Shown here one piece after another: positions 17,510 to 25,534 of a stretch of DNA of 64,000 bases. Below the pieces are notes generated by a model. That model did not search any database. It was not told where the DNA came from and saw only the letters and a list, made by a program, of their open reading frames with translations. Made by a program: the position numbers and the translations under genes. The first letter of the stretch is position 1. Each line of letters starts with the position of its first letter. The DNA is from Thermoplasmata archaeon (GTDB taxonomy: Archaea > Thermoplasmatota > Thermoplasmata > Lutacidiplasmatales > UBA184), in NCBI GenBank assembly GCA_027306505.1, contig DAHUZP010000072.1, positions 24,018-88,017 of the forward strand, read 5' to 3'.

Positions 17510-18391
17510 ATGAAGGCCGTCGTGACGATGGCCGGGGAGGGCACGCGCATGCTCCCCGCGACCCGGGGGCTCCGCAAGGAGATGCTCCCCCTGTTCTACC
17601 GGGGCAGGCAGGGGAACCCGACGCTCGCCCCCGTCGCCCATCTCGTCGTCCGGACACTGCACGCGGCGGGCGTCGACGACCTCACGGTCATCGTCTCACC
17701 TGACCAGGAGGCCGTGGTCCGCTACTTCCAGCCGGACGACGCGTTCATCGCACGGCACCTGCACCACCCCGAGCGGCTGGTGGAGACCCTCGCCCTGCAC
17801 CACCTCCTCTCCGAGATGGAGTTCCACTGGGTGACCCAGAGGGCCCCCAAGGGTTTCGGCGACGCCCTCTTGAGGGCCAGGGACCGGATCGGCCGGGAGC
17901 CTTTCGTGCTCCACGCGGCGGACGCGGTGCTCTGGGAGCCGGTCCCCGGCCGGCTCCCCCGCGCCATGGACGCCCTGCGCCGGAAGGAAGGGGCCCGGGT
18001 CGTGCTCTTGGTCCGCCGGGTCCCCGAACCCCGTAACTATGGGGTCGTCGAGGGCACCTGGGCGGGAAGGATCGACGGGGCCCGCTACCTCAGGGTCGCC
18101 CGCATGGAGGAGAAGCCGGAGCGACCCCGCAGCTCCTGGGCGGCGACCGCCGTATACGCCTTCGCCCCCGAGATCTTCGACGCGCTCGAGTCCGAGGCCC
18201 GCCGCCGACCCTCCGAGCTCGAGGTCACCTCGGCCATCTCCCGATTGATCCAGGAGGGGGAGAAGGTGTTCGCGGTCGTCCTCGCCCCGAAGGAGGGGCA
18301 ATGGCTCTCGGTGGGCTCCCCGGAGGGCTACCTCCGCGCCGTTAGGCGGACCTACGCGCTCGCCCGCAGGGTGCCCCCGCGCACCGCGTGA
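17510..18391 (+). CDS. UTP-glucose-1-phosphate uridylyltransferase-like enzyme
   Basis: Nucleotidyltransferase of the GalU type that should make UDP-glucose. The N-terminus MKAVVTMAGEGTRMLPATR carries the GxGTRxLPxT nucleotide loop, with KEMLPL just after it, and WVTQRAPKGFGDALL matches the GalU Q-x-x-P-x-G-x-x-A motif. EEKPERP is the metal/sugar loop. The start is the ATG at 17510, directly before the conserved N-terminus. Position right after UDP-sulfoquinovose synthase suggests a dedicated substrate supply, although the separating 128 bases leave room for a separate promoter. Other NDP-sugars remain possible. Confidence 0.87.
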   Translation: MKAVVTMAGEGTRMLPATRGLRKEMLPLFYRGRQGNPTLAPVAHLVVRTLHAAGVDDLTVIVSPDQEAVVRYFQPDDAFIARHLHHPERLVETLALHHLLSEMEFHWVTQRAPKGFGDALLRARDRIGREPFVLHAADAVLWEPVPGRLPRAMDALRRKEGARVVLLVRRVPEPRNYGVVEGTWAGRIDGARYLRVARMEEKPERPRSSWAATAVYAFAPEIFDALESEARRRPSELEVTSAISRLIQEGEKVFAVVLAPKEGQWLSVGSPEGYLRAVRRTYALARRVPPRTA

Positions 18392-18506
18392 CGGCTGGTC
18401 TCCCACTCCCGACGACCTCAAGAGGGCGGGGTCCCTGGACAGCTGGCTCCGACGCCGGGCCCGAGGGGGGCACGGCGGGTAGCTTAATGCGCGGTCATAC
18501 GCATGC

Positions 18507-19382
18507 ATGCATAGGGGGGAGGTCGAGCAGGTGGGTCCACAATCGCCCCGGTCGAAGCCGGAGGGCCCCCGGGGGAGCTCTCCGGAGGAAGCGCCCTCAG
18601 GGGCGGGGCTCCTCGACGCGCTGCTTCGCGAGCTCAACGAGGATGGGCTGGAGGGCTCTGCCACCCGGGCGGAGGGGGGTTCCGTGCCCGAGGAGAGCCC
18701 AGAGGGAGCCTCAGCGGAGCCCCAGGTAGGGCCCTCCAGTGCCTCCGGCCTCTCTGCGTACCCCTCCCAGGGGGTGGCGCCCTCCGACTCGGAGCTTACC
18801 GGTGAGAGACCCGCCGATCACCTTTCCGAGCTCACCCGTGCCGTGGAGCTCGCCCGGGCGGAGACCGGGTCGTTGCGGGCCGCGCTCGGGCTCCAGCAGT
18901 CCGTCGAGACCGACCTCCGGCGGGAGCTTCAGGAGACCCGAAGCGCCCTCAAAGAGGCGAAGGCCCGGCTCAACGAGGCCTCCTCCAAGTTCCTTCCGGC
19001 GGCCCCCGTCGCGTTCCTCTCTCCGGACGGGCGCACCATCGCGCGGCGGGCCTTCTACGCTCTGGGCCGGGGGGAGGCCCTGGACGGGTACCTGAGCGAG
19101 CTCCTCGCGGGGTGGGAGAGGGAGGGCAGGAAGATCGTGCCCTCGTACGACCCGCGCACCGGGATCACCCTCACCGTCGAGGGCGACCCGGACCGCAGGT
19201 TCCTGCGGGTCCTCACCTCCGGGATCCTCCTCGTGCACCTCAACGAGGAGGAGATGAAGGCGGTCGGAGAGCTTCCCCCCCTGGTCCGGGCCTCGAACCG
19301 GTCGCGGAGCCCCGCGACCGGCTCCCAGGAAGGAGGGGCCTCGGGGACGTCCCAGGGGAAGGAAGGGACCAGCCGTTCGTGA
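18507..19382 (+). CDS. Coiled-coil protein of unknown function
   Basis: Not recognised. The 291-residue product has a disordered Ser/Pro/Glu-rich first third, a coiled coil at about residues 105-160 (ELTRAVELARAETGSLRAAL and further heptads), and a compact C-terminal region of about 95 residues from VAFLSPDGRTIARRAFYAL to LLVHLNEEEMKAVGELPPL that could be a small domain. The tail is again Ser/Gly-rich. No membrane segment or metal motif is visible. A TTAAT at 18484-18488 may be the promoter element, but it is only about 21 bases from the ATG. The start codon lies in a GCATGCATGCAT repeat. Confidence 0.65.
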   Translation: MHRGEVEQVGPQSPRSKPEGPRGSSPEEAPSGAGLLDALLRELNEDGLEGSATRAEGGSVPEESPEGASAEPQVGPSSASGLSAYPSQGVAPSDSELTGERPADHLSELTRAVELARAETGSLRAALGLQQSVETDLRRELQETRSALKEAKARLNEASSKFLPAAPVAFLSPDGRTIARRAFYALGRGEALDGYLSELLAGWEREGRKIVPSYDPRTGITLTVEGDPDRRFLRVLTSGILLVHLNEEEMKAVGELPPLVRASNRSRSPATGSQEGGASGTSQGKEGTSRS

Positions 19383-19421
19383 GGCCCGCCGGGGCCCAGC
19401 CTCCAGCGCTCCCCCCCCAAA

Positions 19422-19427
19422 CTTAAA
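19422..19427 (+). promoter_or_regulatory. TATA-like box of the metallo-beta-lactamase gene
   Basis: CTTAAA, centred 26 bases before the ATG at 19451. It argues against the upstream GTG at 19430, which would lie only 3 bases after the box. Confidence 0.55.
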
Positions 19428-19450
19428 TCGTGAGCCCGGTGGACATCCCG

Positions 19451-20230
19451 ATGGCGTCCGCCGCCCCCCCCGAGGTCATCGGAGAGCGCGTGCTGGACGG
19501 CGTGGGATGGGTCCGGGGTCCCGTGGCCAACGTCTTCACCTTCCGCGAAGGGGGACGGATCTACCTCGTCGACTCGGGCTTCCCTCACAACGCCTCGAAG
19601 GTCCGCCTCGCCTTCCGCGAGGCGGGGTTGCCCCTCTCCTCGCTCACCGACATCCTGCTCACCCACCAGCATCCCGACCACGTCGGTGGCGCGGCGTACC
19701 TCCGGTGGGTGACCCACGCGAAGGTGTCCTGTCACGAGATGGACGCGCCGACGGTGGAAGGGAAGGGACCGATGATGGCCCCCCTCTTCGTTCGCCTGTT
19801 CCTCTCTCCCCAGCCGGTCCAGGTCGATCGGGTGCTCCGGGAGGGCGATCAGGTGGGCCCGTTCACCGTCGTCTGGGCCCCTGGCCACACGCTAGGGAGC
19901 GTCGCGTTCTACCATCCGGAACGGAAGCTGCTCTTCTGCGGCGATGCCCTGGTGACCTCCCGACGCGGGGCCGCGCTCGCCCGACCGTTCTCCAACTTCG
20001 ACCCGGACCAGGCGATCTCCTCCGTGGAGAAGCTCGCCTCGCTCGAGGTGTCCGCAGTCTTCGCCGGCCACGGTCATCCGATCCTCTCCAACGGCGGCCG
20101 CGCGCTCCGCGAAGCGGCGAAGAAGGTCAGCAAGAGGGCGGAGCACCGCTGGTGGACGCTCGTCGGGCCCGAAGGGCACCCCGAGACCCACCCGAAACCC
20201 GAGCCGCCGCCCACCCCGCGCTCCGCCTGA
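19451..20230 (+). CDS. Metallo-beta-lactamase-fold hydrolase
   Basis: A 259-residue MBL-fold enzyme. The di-zinc motif THQHPDHVGG gives His-72, His-74, Asp-76 and His-77. Further metal ligands are in APGHTLGSVAFY and CGDAL, and the final His is in FAGHGHPI. The pattern is that of the glyoxalase II-like branch; substrate unknown. Start chosen at 19451 from the TATA spacing; a GTG 21 bases upstream is in frame. The C-terminal 25 residues are Pro-rich. The gene is followed by a palindromic AT-rich site. Confidence 0.88.
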   Translation: MASAAPPEVIGERVLDGVGWVRGPVANVFTFREGGRIYLVDSGFPHNASKVRLAFREAGLPLSSLTDILLTHQHPDHVGGAAYLRWVTHAKVSCHEMDAPTVEGKGPMMAPLFVRLFLSPQPVQVDRVLREGDQVGPFTVVWAPGHTLGSVAFYHPERKLLFCGDALVTSRRGAALARPFSNFDPDQAISSVEKLASLEVSAVFAGHGHPILSNGGRALREAAKKVSKRAEHRWWTLVGPEGHPETHPKPEPPPTPRSA

Positions 20231-20271
20231 GGGCGAGGTACGGGGCGCTTGGGAGCCCCGCGCCGGATTTG

Positions 20272-20283
20272 GGTTTTTAAACC
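20272..20283 (+). promoter_or_regulatory. AT-rich palindrome between MBL and M20 peptidase genes
   Basis: GGTTTTTAAACC, a 5-bp inverted repeat around TT, in an otherwise GC-rich spacer and followed by TTTCTAC. It could be a TATA element for the next gene (with an approximately 65-base leader) or end the MBL transcript. The two uses cannot be separated by eye. Confidence 0.35.
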
Positions 20284-20369
20284 TTTCTACTCACATTCAA
20301 GAGAGGGCGGGGCTGTCGACTCCTCCGGCATACGGTGTCTCATAGAGGGCGCATGGGGGTCGTTCGGAC

Positions 20370-21458
20370 GTGAAACGCCAGATGGTCGACATGCTGGCCG
20401 ACCTGATCAAGCTCTCTTCCGACCCCTCCTCCGACAAGCACGAGATCCTGGACTACATCCAGTCCATCGCCGACTCGCTCAAGATGCGCTCCGCGGTCTA
20501 TGGGGACCCGAGCGCTCCCGCCCTGCTCTCCGAGTACGGCCAGGGCGGCGTGGTCCTCGCGGGCCACTTGGACACGCCCCCCGTGGGCGACGGCTGGAGC
20601 TTCTCGCAGAGCCAGTTCACCGCCGGTCGGATGTACGGTCGCGGCGCGGCGGACATGAAGGGGACCGTGGTGGCCATGCTCTCCGCGGTCAACGACCTGG
20701 TCGTCCGCAAGGTCCCCGTGACCCTCGCCATCACCACGGACGAGGAGACCACGATGAACGGGGCGCAGGCCCTGTGCAAGACCCTCGCGATGCGCCGCGC
20801 GAAGGCGATCGTGGTGGGCGAGCCCACCGGTCTGCGCGTCGGCTACGCGGAGAAGGGAGTGCTCGACCTCGCGATCGAGACCCGGGGGAGGTCCGCCCAT
20901 GGGGCGATGCCTCAGCTCGGAGAGAACGCGGTCGTGAAGCTGATGCGGTTGCTTCGGGCCCTGGAGACCTTCCGGGGACGGGTCGCCCATCCGGAGCTCG
21001 GCACCGTCACGGTGAACGTGGGTACGCTCCACGGCGGCAACCGGGTGAACGTGGTCCCCTCGCGCGCGGCGGCCGAGGTGGACATCCGCTTCCCTCCACC
21101 CTACACGCCCGACGAGCTCCAGCGGGAGGTCGAGGAGCACCTCAAGCGGATCAAGACCCCCTTCACGCTCCGCCGGCTGGTGAGCCTGCCCTCGCTCCAG
21201 GTCGATCCCCAGAGCGACCACATCCGGATCTTCAAGGAGGTCTCGTCGAGCGAGCTCGCCGTGCTGGTGCACGCCTCCGAGGCGGTCCACTACGTCAACG
21301 TGAACCCACGCGTCGTCATCTACGGAGCGGGGGACGAGGACCTCTCTCACCAGGCGAACGAGTACGTGAAGATGGAAGCGGTGGTCCGCGCCGCCGAGTC
21401 GTACAAGAAGTTCGCCCAGAAGATGGCCTCGCAGCGCCTCGTCGCCGGGAAGCCGTAA
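20370..21458 (+). CDS. M20 family metallopeptidase (ArgE/DapE/LysK-like)
   Basis: Zinc-dependent exopeptidase or deacylase. Conserved points: GHLDTPPVG with His-66 and Asp-68, GRGAADMKG with the bridging Asp-95, TTDEETT with the catalytic Glu-125/126, GEPTGLRVG with metal ligand Glu-151, the dimerisation-domain motif RGRSAHGAMPQLGENA, and a C-terminal LSHQANEYV supplying the last His. The best fit is the ArgE/DapE/LysK group; LysK removes the LysW carrier in archaeal lysine or ornithine synthesis, but no LysW gene is near. The start is a GTG at 20370; an ATG at 20382 is an alternative. Confidence 0.9.
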   Translation: MKRQMVDMLADLIKLSSDPSSDKHEILDYIQSIADSLKMRSAVYGDPSAPALLSEYGQGGVVLAGHLDTPPVGDGWSFSQSQFTAGRMYGRGAADMKGTVVAMLSAVNDLVVRKVPVTLAITTDEETTMNGAQALCKTLAMRRAKAIVVGEPTGLRVGYAEKGVLDLAIETRGRSAHGAMPQLGENAVVKLMRLLRALETFRGRVAHPELGTVTVNVGTLHGGNRVNVVPSRAAAEVDIRFPPPYTPDELQREVEEHLKRIKTPFTLRRLVSLPSLQVDPQSDHIRIFKEVSSSELAVLVHASEAVHYVNVNPRVVIYGAGDEDLSHQANEYVKMEAVVRAAESYKKFAQKMASQRLVAGKP

Positions 21459-21495
21459 GCGGCCCCTGCCGACCGGCGGGGGAGGGACCTCGACC

Positions 21496-22803
21496 GTGCC
21501 AAGCTCCTCACCCGGGGCCGTAGGGGGGAGCCCGAGCGTCGTCCACGTCTCCACCCGCTATCCTCCGGCGCCCGGCGGCGTCGAGCGCCACGTTCGAGAG
21601 GTCGCCCTGCGGCAGCGCTCCCGCGGGTGGGACGCGAAGGTGCTCACCACCGACCTCTACACGGAGATCCCCTGGCAACGCCTGCCATCCCAGGGGTCCG
21701 GCTCGCGCCCCGGTTCCTGGGTCCCGGATCCCGAAGGGGTCCCTGTGCTCCGTCTGCGAGCGCGCGCCCTCTCCGGTGACCTCCACTACCCGTTCGTCCC
21801 CGGGCTCTACCGGGCGATGCGGGGAGCCCAGGCCGACCTGGTCCACGTGCACACCTACGGGACCTACCAGGGGTTCAGCGCCTCCGCCCTGGAACGGCTG
21901 AACCGCAGACCCTGGGTCCTCACCGCCCACTACCATCCGACCTGGTCCATCTGGGGAGGAGCGGGCCGCAAGTCGCTCCGTGGGATCTACGACCGGCTCT
22001 TCGCGCCCTGGGTCCTCTCTCGAGTCTCCCGCTTGATCCTGCAGAGCCGCGAGGAGGAGGGATTGCTTCGCGAGGTGGTCAAAGACCTTCCTCCCATCGC
22101 CTTCGTCCCTCCCGGCTATACACCGCTCCCTCCTCCGCGGTCGGAGGGAGGAGGGTTCCGCGGGGCCATGCGGTTCTCCGGACCCTTCGTGCTCTTCACC
22201 GGGCGCCTCGCTTCGAACAAGGGGCTTCCCCCGTTGCTGGAGGCCTTCGGGAAGCTCGCGCCCCGGTTCCCGGACCTCCAGCTCGTGCTGGTGGGACAGG
22301 ATGGGGGAGAGGGTCCGCAGGTCCGCGCCCTCGCGGAACGTCTGGGGCTCTCCTCCCGGGTCCACTTGACCGGCTTCGTCGAGGACGAGTCGCTCCTTGC
22401 GAGCGCCTACGCCCAGGCGGAGGTCTTCGTGCTGCCCTCGGACTACGAGGCGTTCGGCCTGGTCCTGCTCGAGGCGATGGCCCAGGGCACTCCGGTGATC
22501 GCCTCCCGCGTCGGAGGGATCCCTTCTCTCGTGGAGGAGGGCAAGAACGGCCGCCTGGTGCCTCCTCGTGACGTGCCCGCTCTCGCGAGCGCGCTCGAGG
22601 AGCTCCTTACCGACCGAGCGCGGGCGCGGGCGATGGGAGCCTACGGCCGAACGACCACCGTCCCCCGCCACACCTGGGAGCGGACCGTGGAGGGTCTCGA
22701 GCAGGTCTACTGGGAAGTGCTGGAGGGAAAGCCCCCGGTGGAGAGGGCTCCCCGGGACCCGACCCCGCCCGGGAGATCATCCTCCTCGGGGGGGTCGCGA
22801 TGA
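21496..22803 (+). CDS. GT4 family glycosyltransferase
   Basis: Retaining GT-B glycosyltransferase that transfers a sugar from an NDP-sugar to an acceptor at the cytoplasmic membrane face. The N-terminal domain begins VVHVSTRYPPAPGGVERHV (acceptor side, glycine-rich loop). The C-terminal donor domain has GRLASNKGLPPLLEAF and the E-x7-E motif in PSDYEAFGLVLLEAM. Start GTG at 21496 follows the M20 gene by 37 bases. The last four bases overlap the start of a second GT4 gene, so the pair is coupled. Donor and acceptor are unknown; surface glycan assembly is likely given the sulfoquinovose genes 5 kb upstream. Confidence 0.91.
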   Translation: MPSSSPGAVGGSPSVVHVSTRYPPAPGGVERHVREVALRQRSRGWDAKVLTTDLYTEIPWQRLPSQGSGSRPGSWVPDPEGVPVLRLRARALSGDLHYPFVPGLYRAMRGAQADLVHVHTYGTYQGFSASALERLNRRPWVLTAHYHPTWSIWGGAGRKSLRGIYDRLFAPWVLSRVSRLILQSREEEGLLREVVKDLPPIAFVPPGYTPLPPPRSEGGGFRGAMRFSGPFVLFTGRLASNKGLPPLLEAFGKLAPRFPDLQLVLVGQDGGEGPQVRALAERLGLSSRVHLTGFVEDESLLASAYAQAEVFVLPSDYEAFGLVLLEAMAQGTPVIASRVGGIPSLVEEGKNGRLVPPRDVPALASALEELLTDRARARAMGAYGRTTTVPRHTWERTVEGLEQVYWEVLEGKPPVERAPRDPTPPGRSSSSGGSR

Positions 22804-23987
22804 AGGTAGCCCAGGTACTGCTCCGGTACGACGCGCCGGGGGGTGTCGAGACCCACGTGCGGGAGCTCTCTTCCGCACTCCGACGGGCCGGCGACGAGGT
22901 GAAGGTCTACGCGAGCGACCTCTACTCCGAGCAAGGCTGGGTGCGCCGCCCGGAGTCCTCGCGCAGCCTCGACGGGATCCCGGTGGAACGCTTCCCCGCG
23001 GTGAAGCGCCTCGTCCCGGGCCTCACGCTACCGCTGATGCCGGGTCTCCTGCACGCGCTGGACCGGGACCGGCCCGAGGTCATCCATGCCCACTCCCATC
23101 GGTACGGTCACGTCCTGCAGTCCGCGCTCGTCGCGGGGGCCCGCGAGATCCCGCTCGTGGTCGGGACGCACTACCATCCCGCGGACCCGTGGGAACCCGC
23201 GTCGAAGAAGGCGATGCTTCGGGTGCAGGACCATCTCTTCGGGATGACCGCCTACCGGACCGCCTCAGCGCTCATCGTCGAGACCCGGCGCGAAGCCTCG
23301 CTCGTGGGGGAGTTCGCTCCTTCCGCGAAGGTCAGGGTGATCCCTCCGGGGATCGACCTCGGGGTCTGGGGCGGCTCGCCCGGGAGCGGCGCATCATCCC
23401 CAAGAACGGCCAGGAAGCGCGACGGCTACCTCCTCTTCGCCGGACGGCTCGCGCCGAACAAGGGTCTGAGGGTCCTGCTCGAGGCCTGGGCCGGCCTTCC
23501 CAAGGACGCGCGTCCTCCGCTCGTCCTCGTGGGGTCGGACTGGGGGCTTCGGGGCCCATTGGAGGCCCGGGCCAGGGTGCTGGGCGTCTCCTCCGAGATC
23601 CGGTTCGAGGGGAACCTGGACCCGGCGCGGTACCGGGCGGCCTTCGCCGGGGCCCGCGCGCTGGTGCTCCCCTCGGAGTACGAGGCCTTCGGACTCGTGC
23701 TGCTGGAAGCGATGGCCTCGTCGCTGCCGGTGGTCGCGACCTCGGTCGGAGGCATCCCCGAGGTCGTGGAGGAAGGGCGGACGGCCCTTCTCGTGCCATC
23801 GGGGGACGAGGGGAGGTTGCGAGAGGCGATCGCGACCCTGCTTCGGGACCCCGCGCGCGCAGAGGAGATGGGGGCGGCCGGGCGCGAGCGGGTCGAACGC
23901 CTCTATTCCTGGGAGCGCACGTCCCGGAGCGTCCGAGAGGTCTACCGCGAGGTCGGCGCGGCTCCCGACCGGTCCCGGTCGTCCTGA
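22800..23987 (+). CDS. GT4 family glycosyltransferase
   Basis: Second GT-B enzyme of 395 residues, paralogous to the one before it (shared RYxxPGGVExHVRE start and a nearly identical PSEYEAFGLVLLEAMAS donor motif with E-x7-E). GRLAPNKGLRVLLEAW marks the donor domain. The ATGA overlap with the upstream gene indicates translational coupling and use in the same glycan pathway. No transmembrane segments are seen, so both should be soluble or peripheral. Confidence 0.91.
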   Translation: MKVAQVLLRYDAPGGVETHVRELSSALRRAGDEVKVYASDLYSEQGWVRRPESSRSLDGIPVERFPAVKRLVPGLTLPLMPGLLHALDRDRPEVIHAHSHRYGHVLQSALVAGAREIPLVVGTHYHPADPWEPASKKAMLRVQDHLFGMTAYRTASALIVETRREASLVGEFAPSAKVRVIPPGIDLGVWGGSPGSGASSPRTARKRDGYLLFAGRLAPNKGLRVLLEAWAGLPKDARPPLVLVGSDWGLRGPLEARARVLGVSSEIRFEGNLDPARYRAAFAGARALVLPSEYEAFGLVLLEAMASSLPVVATSVGGIPEVVEEGRTALLVPSGDEGRLREAIATLLRDPARAEEMGAAGRERVERLYSWERTSRSVREVYREVGAAPDRSRSS

Positions 23988-24193
23988 GCGGACGACCCGC
24001 GGGGCCGAGCGAGCTCCCCCACTTCTTCGGCGAGCCCACCGAGCTGCCGTCGCTCCTCCTCGGAGCGGTGGAAGTGCGAGAGCACGCCGAGCGCGATGGA
24101 GAGGCCGCGAAGATGCCAGCGCCCCATGCGCCTTTCCTCGTCCTCGGCGGAGGGGTTCCCCACGGCGGCCCGTTCAGGCGGCGCGGGGGACAC
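23942..24193 (-). CDS. Possible small basic/acidic orphan protein
   Basis: A possible 83-residue product (or 61 residues from the ATG at 24127: MGRWHLRGLSIALGVLSHFH). It has a natural-looking helical segment SEEERRQLGGLAEEVGELA. It would be translated directly after the aminotransferase on the same strand, overlapping its end by 20 bases, and its 3' end overlaps the convergent glycosyltransferase by about 45 bases. No family recognised; it may be a chance frame. Confidence 0.3.
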   Translation of the reverse strand: MSPAPPERAAVGNPSAEDEERRMGRWHLRGLSIALGVLSHFHRSEEERRQLGGLAEEVGELARPRGSSAQDDRDRSGAAPTSR

Positions 24194-25346
24194 GGGTAGG
24201 ACGGGTGACCTTGGTCCCCACCTGCTCGCTCCCGAAATCGCGCATGATCGCGAGGGCCTTGCGCAAGTTCTCCCGAGAGTTCGCGAAGGCGAGCCTCAGG
24301 TGAGAAGCCCCGAGGGAGCCGAACGCGTCCCCCGGCGTGCAGAGGAGACCCTCCTTGAGGAGCCCCTGGGCCGCCTCCATCGCGGACATCTTCCAGGTGA
24401 AGGACGGGAAGGCGTAGAAGGCGCCCTCCGGCCGGACGCAGCGCATCCCGGGCACCTCGTTGAGGCCCTTCACCACGAGGTCCCGGCGGGCGCGGAACTC
24501 CTTCGTCATGGCGGCGATGTCCGCCTGGGCCTCCTGGAGGCCCCGCAGTGCCGCGACCTGGCAGGGGGTCGACGGGCAGGCCACCGCGTGGTAGTGGATC
24601 TTGTTGGCCCCGGCGGCGACGGTCCGGGAAGCGACCAGGTAGCCCAGCCGCCAGCCGGTCATGGCAAGGATCTTGGAGAAGGAGTTCACCACGACCACCC
24701 GGTCGTAGCGCCCCCAGAAGCTCTTGTGCCCGCCCGGAGCGTAGATGATCTCATCGTAGACCTCGTCCGAGATGATGGTGAGGCCGTGCGACTCGGCGAA
24801 CGAGACGATCGCGTCGACCGTATTGCCGGAGAAGACCCCGCCGGTGGGGTTCGAGGGGGAGTTCACCACGATCGCGCGGGTCCGGGCGGAGACCAGCTCC
24901 TCGAGCTCGGCGATGTCGGGCTGGAACCCTCGCTCCTCCCGCAGCGAATAGGGGACCGGGATCGCTTCCGCGAGCCGGGCATGCGGGCCGTAGAGCACGA
25001 AGCCGGGGTTCGGGATGAGGACCTCATCGCCGGGGTCGTAGAGGGTGAGGGCGGCGGACAGGAGCGCCTCCGTGCCGCCGGACGTGACGATGACGTTCTC
25101 CCGGGCGGTGGTCCCGTCGTAGCGCCGGTAGCGCTCGGCGAGAGCGTCGCGAAGCTCCGGGAGCCCCGCGGAGGGCCCATACTTGTTGCTGCCGTTCCGG
25201 ACGGCCTCGAACAGGGCCTCCTTGACCACGGTCGGTGGGTTGAAGTCCGGTTCTCCGAGCCCCAGGTGGATCACGTTCGCCGGGGCCGCGTCGAACATCT
25301 TCCGGATGCCGGAGATCTCCAAGGCCTGTACGCGTGCCGATAGCAT
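24174..25346 (-). CDS. Class I/II PLP aminotransferase (AspC-like)
   Basis: Fold type I aminotransferase of 390 residues. Seen: GLGEPDFNPP, the SGGTEALL cofactor loop, VVNSPSNPTGGVF, ISDEVYDEI, and NSFSKILAMTGWRLGY with the Schiff-base Lys, followed by the Arg for the substrate carboxylate near the C-terminus (LRLAFANSREN). It resembles archaeal aspartate/aromatic aminotransferases; exact substrate open. Start taken at the ATG at 25346 (MLSARVQALE); an ATG at 25424 would add 26 residues without family similarity. It is divergent from the 937-residue surface protein. Confidence 0.9.
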   Translation of the reverse strand: MLSARVQALEISGIRKMFDAAPANVIHLGLGEPDFNPPTVVKEALFEAVRNGSNKYGPSAGLPELRDALAERYRRYDGTTARENVIVTSGGTEALLSAALTLYDPGDEVLIPNPGFVLYGPHARLAEAIPVPYSLREERGFQPDIAELEELVSARTRAIVVNSPSNPTGGVFSGNTVDAIVSFAESHGLTIISDEVYDEIIYAPGGHKSFWGRYDRVVVVNSFSKILAMTGWRLGYLVASRTVAAGANKIHYHAVACPSTPCQVAALRGLQEAQADIAAMTKEFRARRDLVVKGLNEVPGMRCVRPEGAFYAFPSFTWKMSAMEAAQGLLKEGLLCTPGDAFGSLGASHLRLAFANSRENLRKALAIMRDFGSEQVGTKVTRPTRVPRAA

Positions 25347-25501
25347 GCTGAGAACCCCCGGGTTGGCACCGTTAGCCAAGGGGGGGAGATAACGTGGTCG
25401 CCCCTCGACGGACAGAGGGGGCACCGGACGAGCGGCCGCTCACTGACGGTGAAGCTACGACCGGGGGAAGGGCTCCACCCTAGGGCTTCCTTTTCGGCAG
25501 G

Positions 25502-25507
25502 TATATA
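25502..25507 (+). promoter_or_regulatory. TATA box of the 937-residue surface protein gene
   Basis: TATATA, centred about 30 bases before the ATG at 25535, the clearest archaeal promoter in the window; the region to the start codon is also AT-richer (CATTTTAC). Confidence 0.65.
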
Positions 25508-25534
25508 GACGGGCGACCGTCCCATTTTACGTCG

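Noticed and set aside
18500-18512. GCATGCATGCAT repeat as a binding site
   Set aside because: Only a short dinucleotide-like palindrome around the start codon, with no second copy seen.
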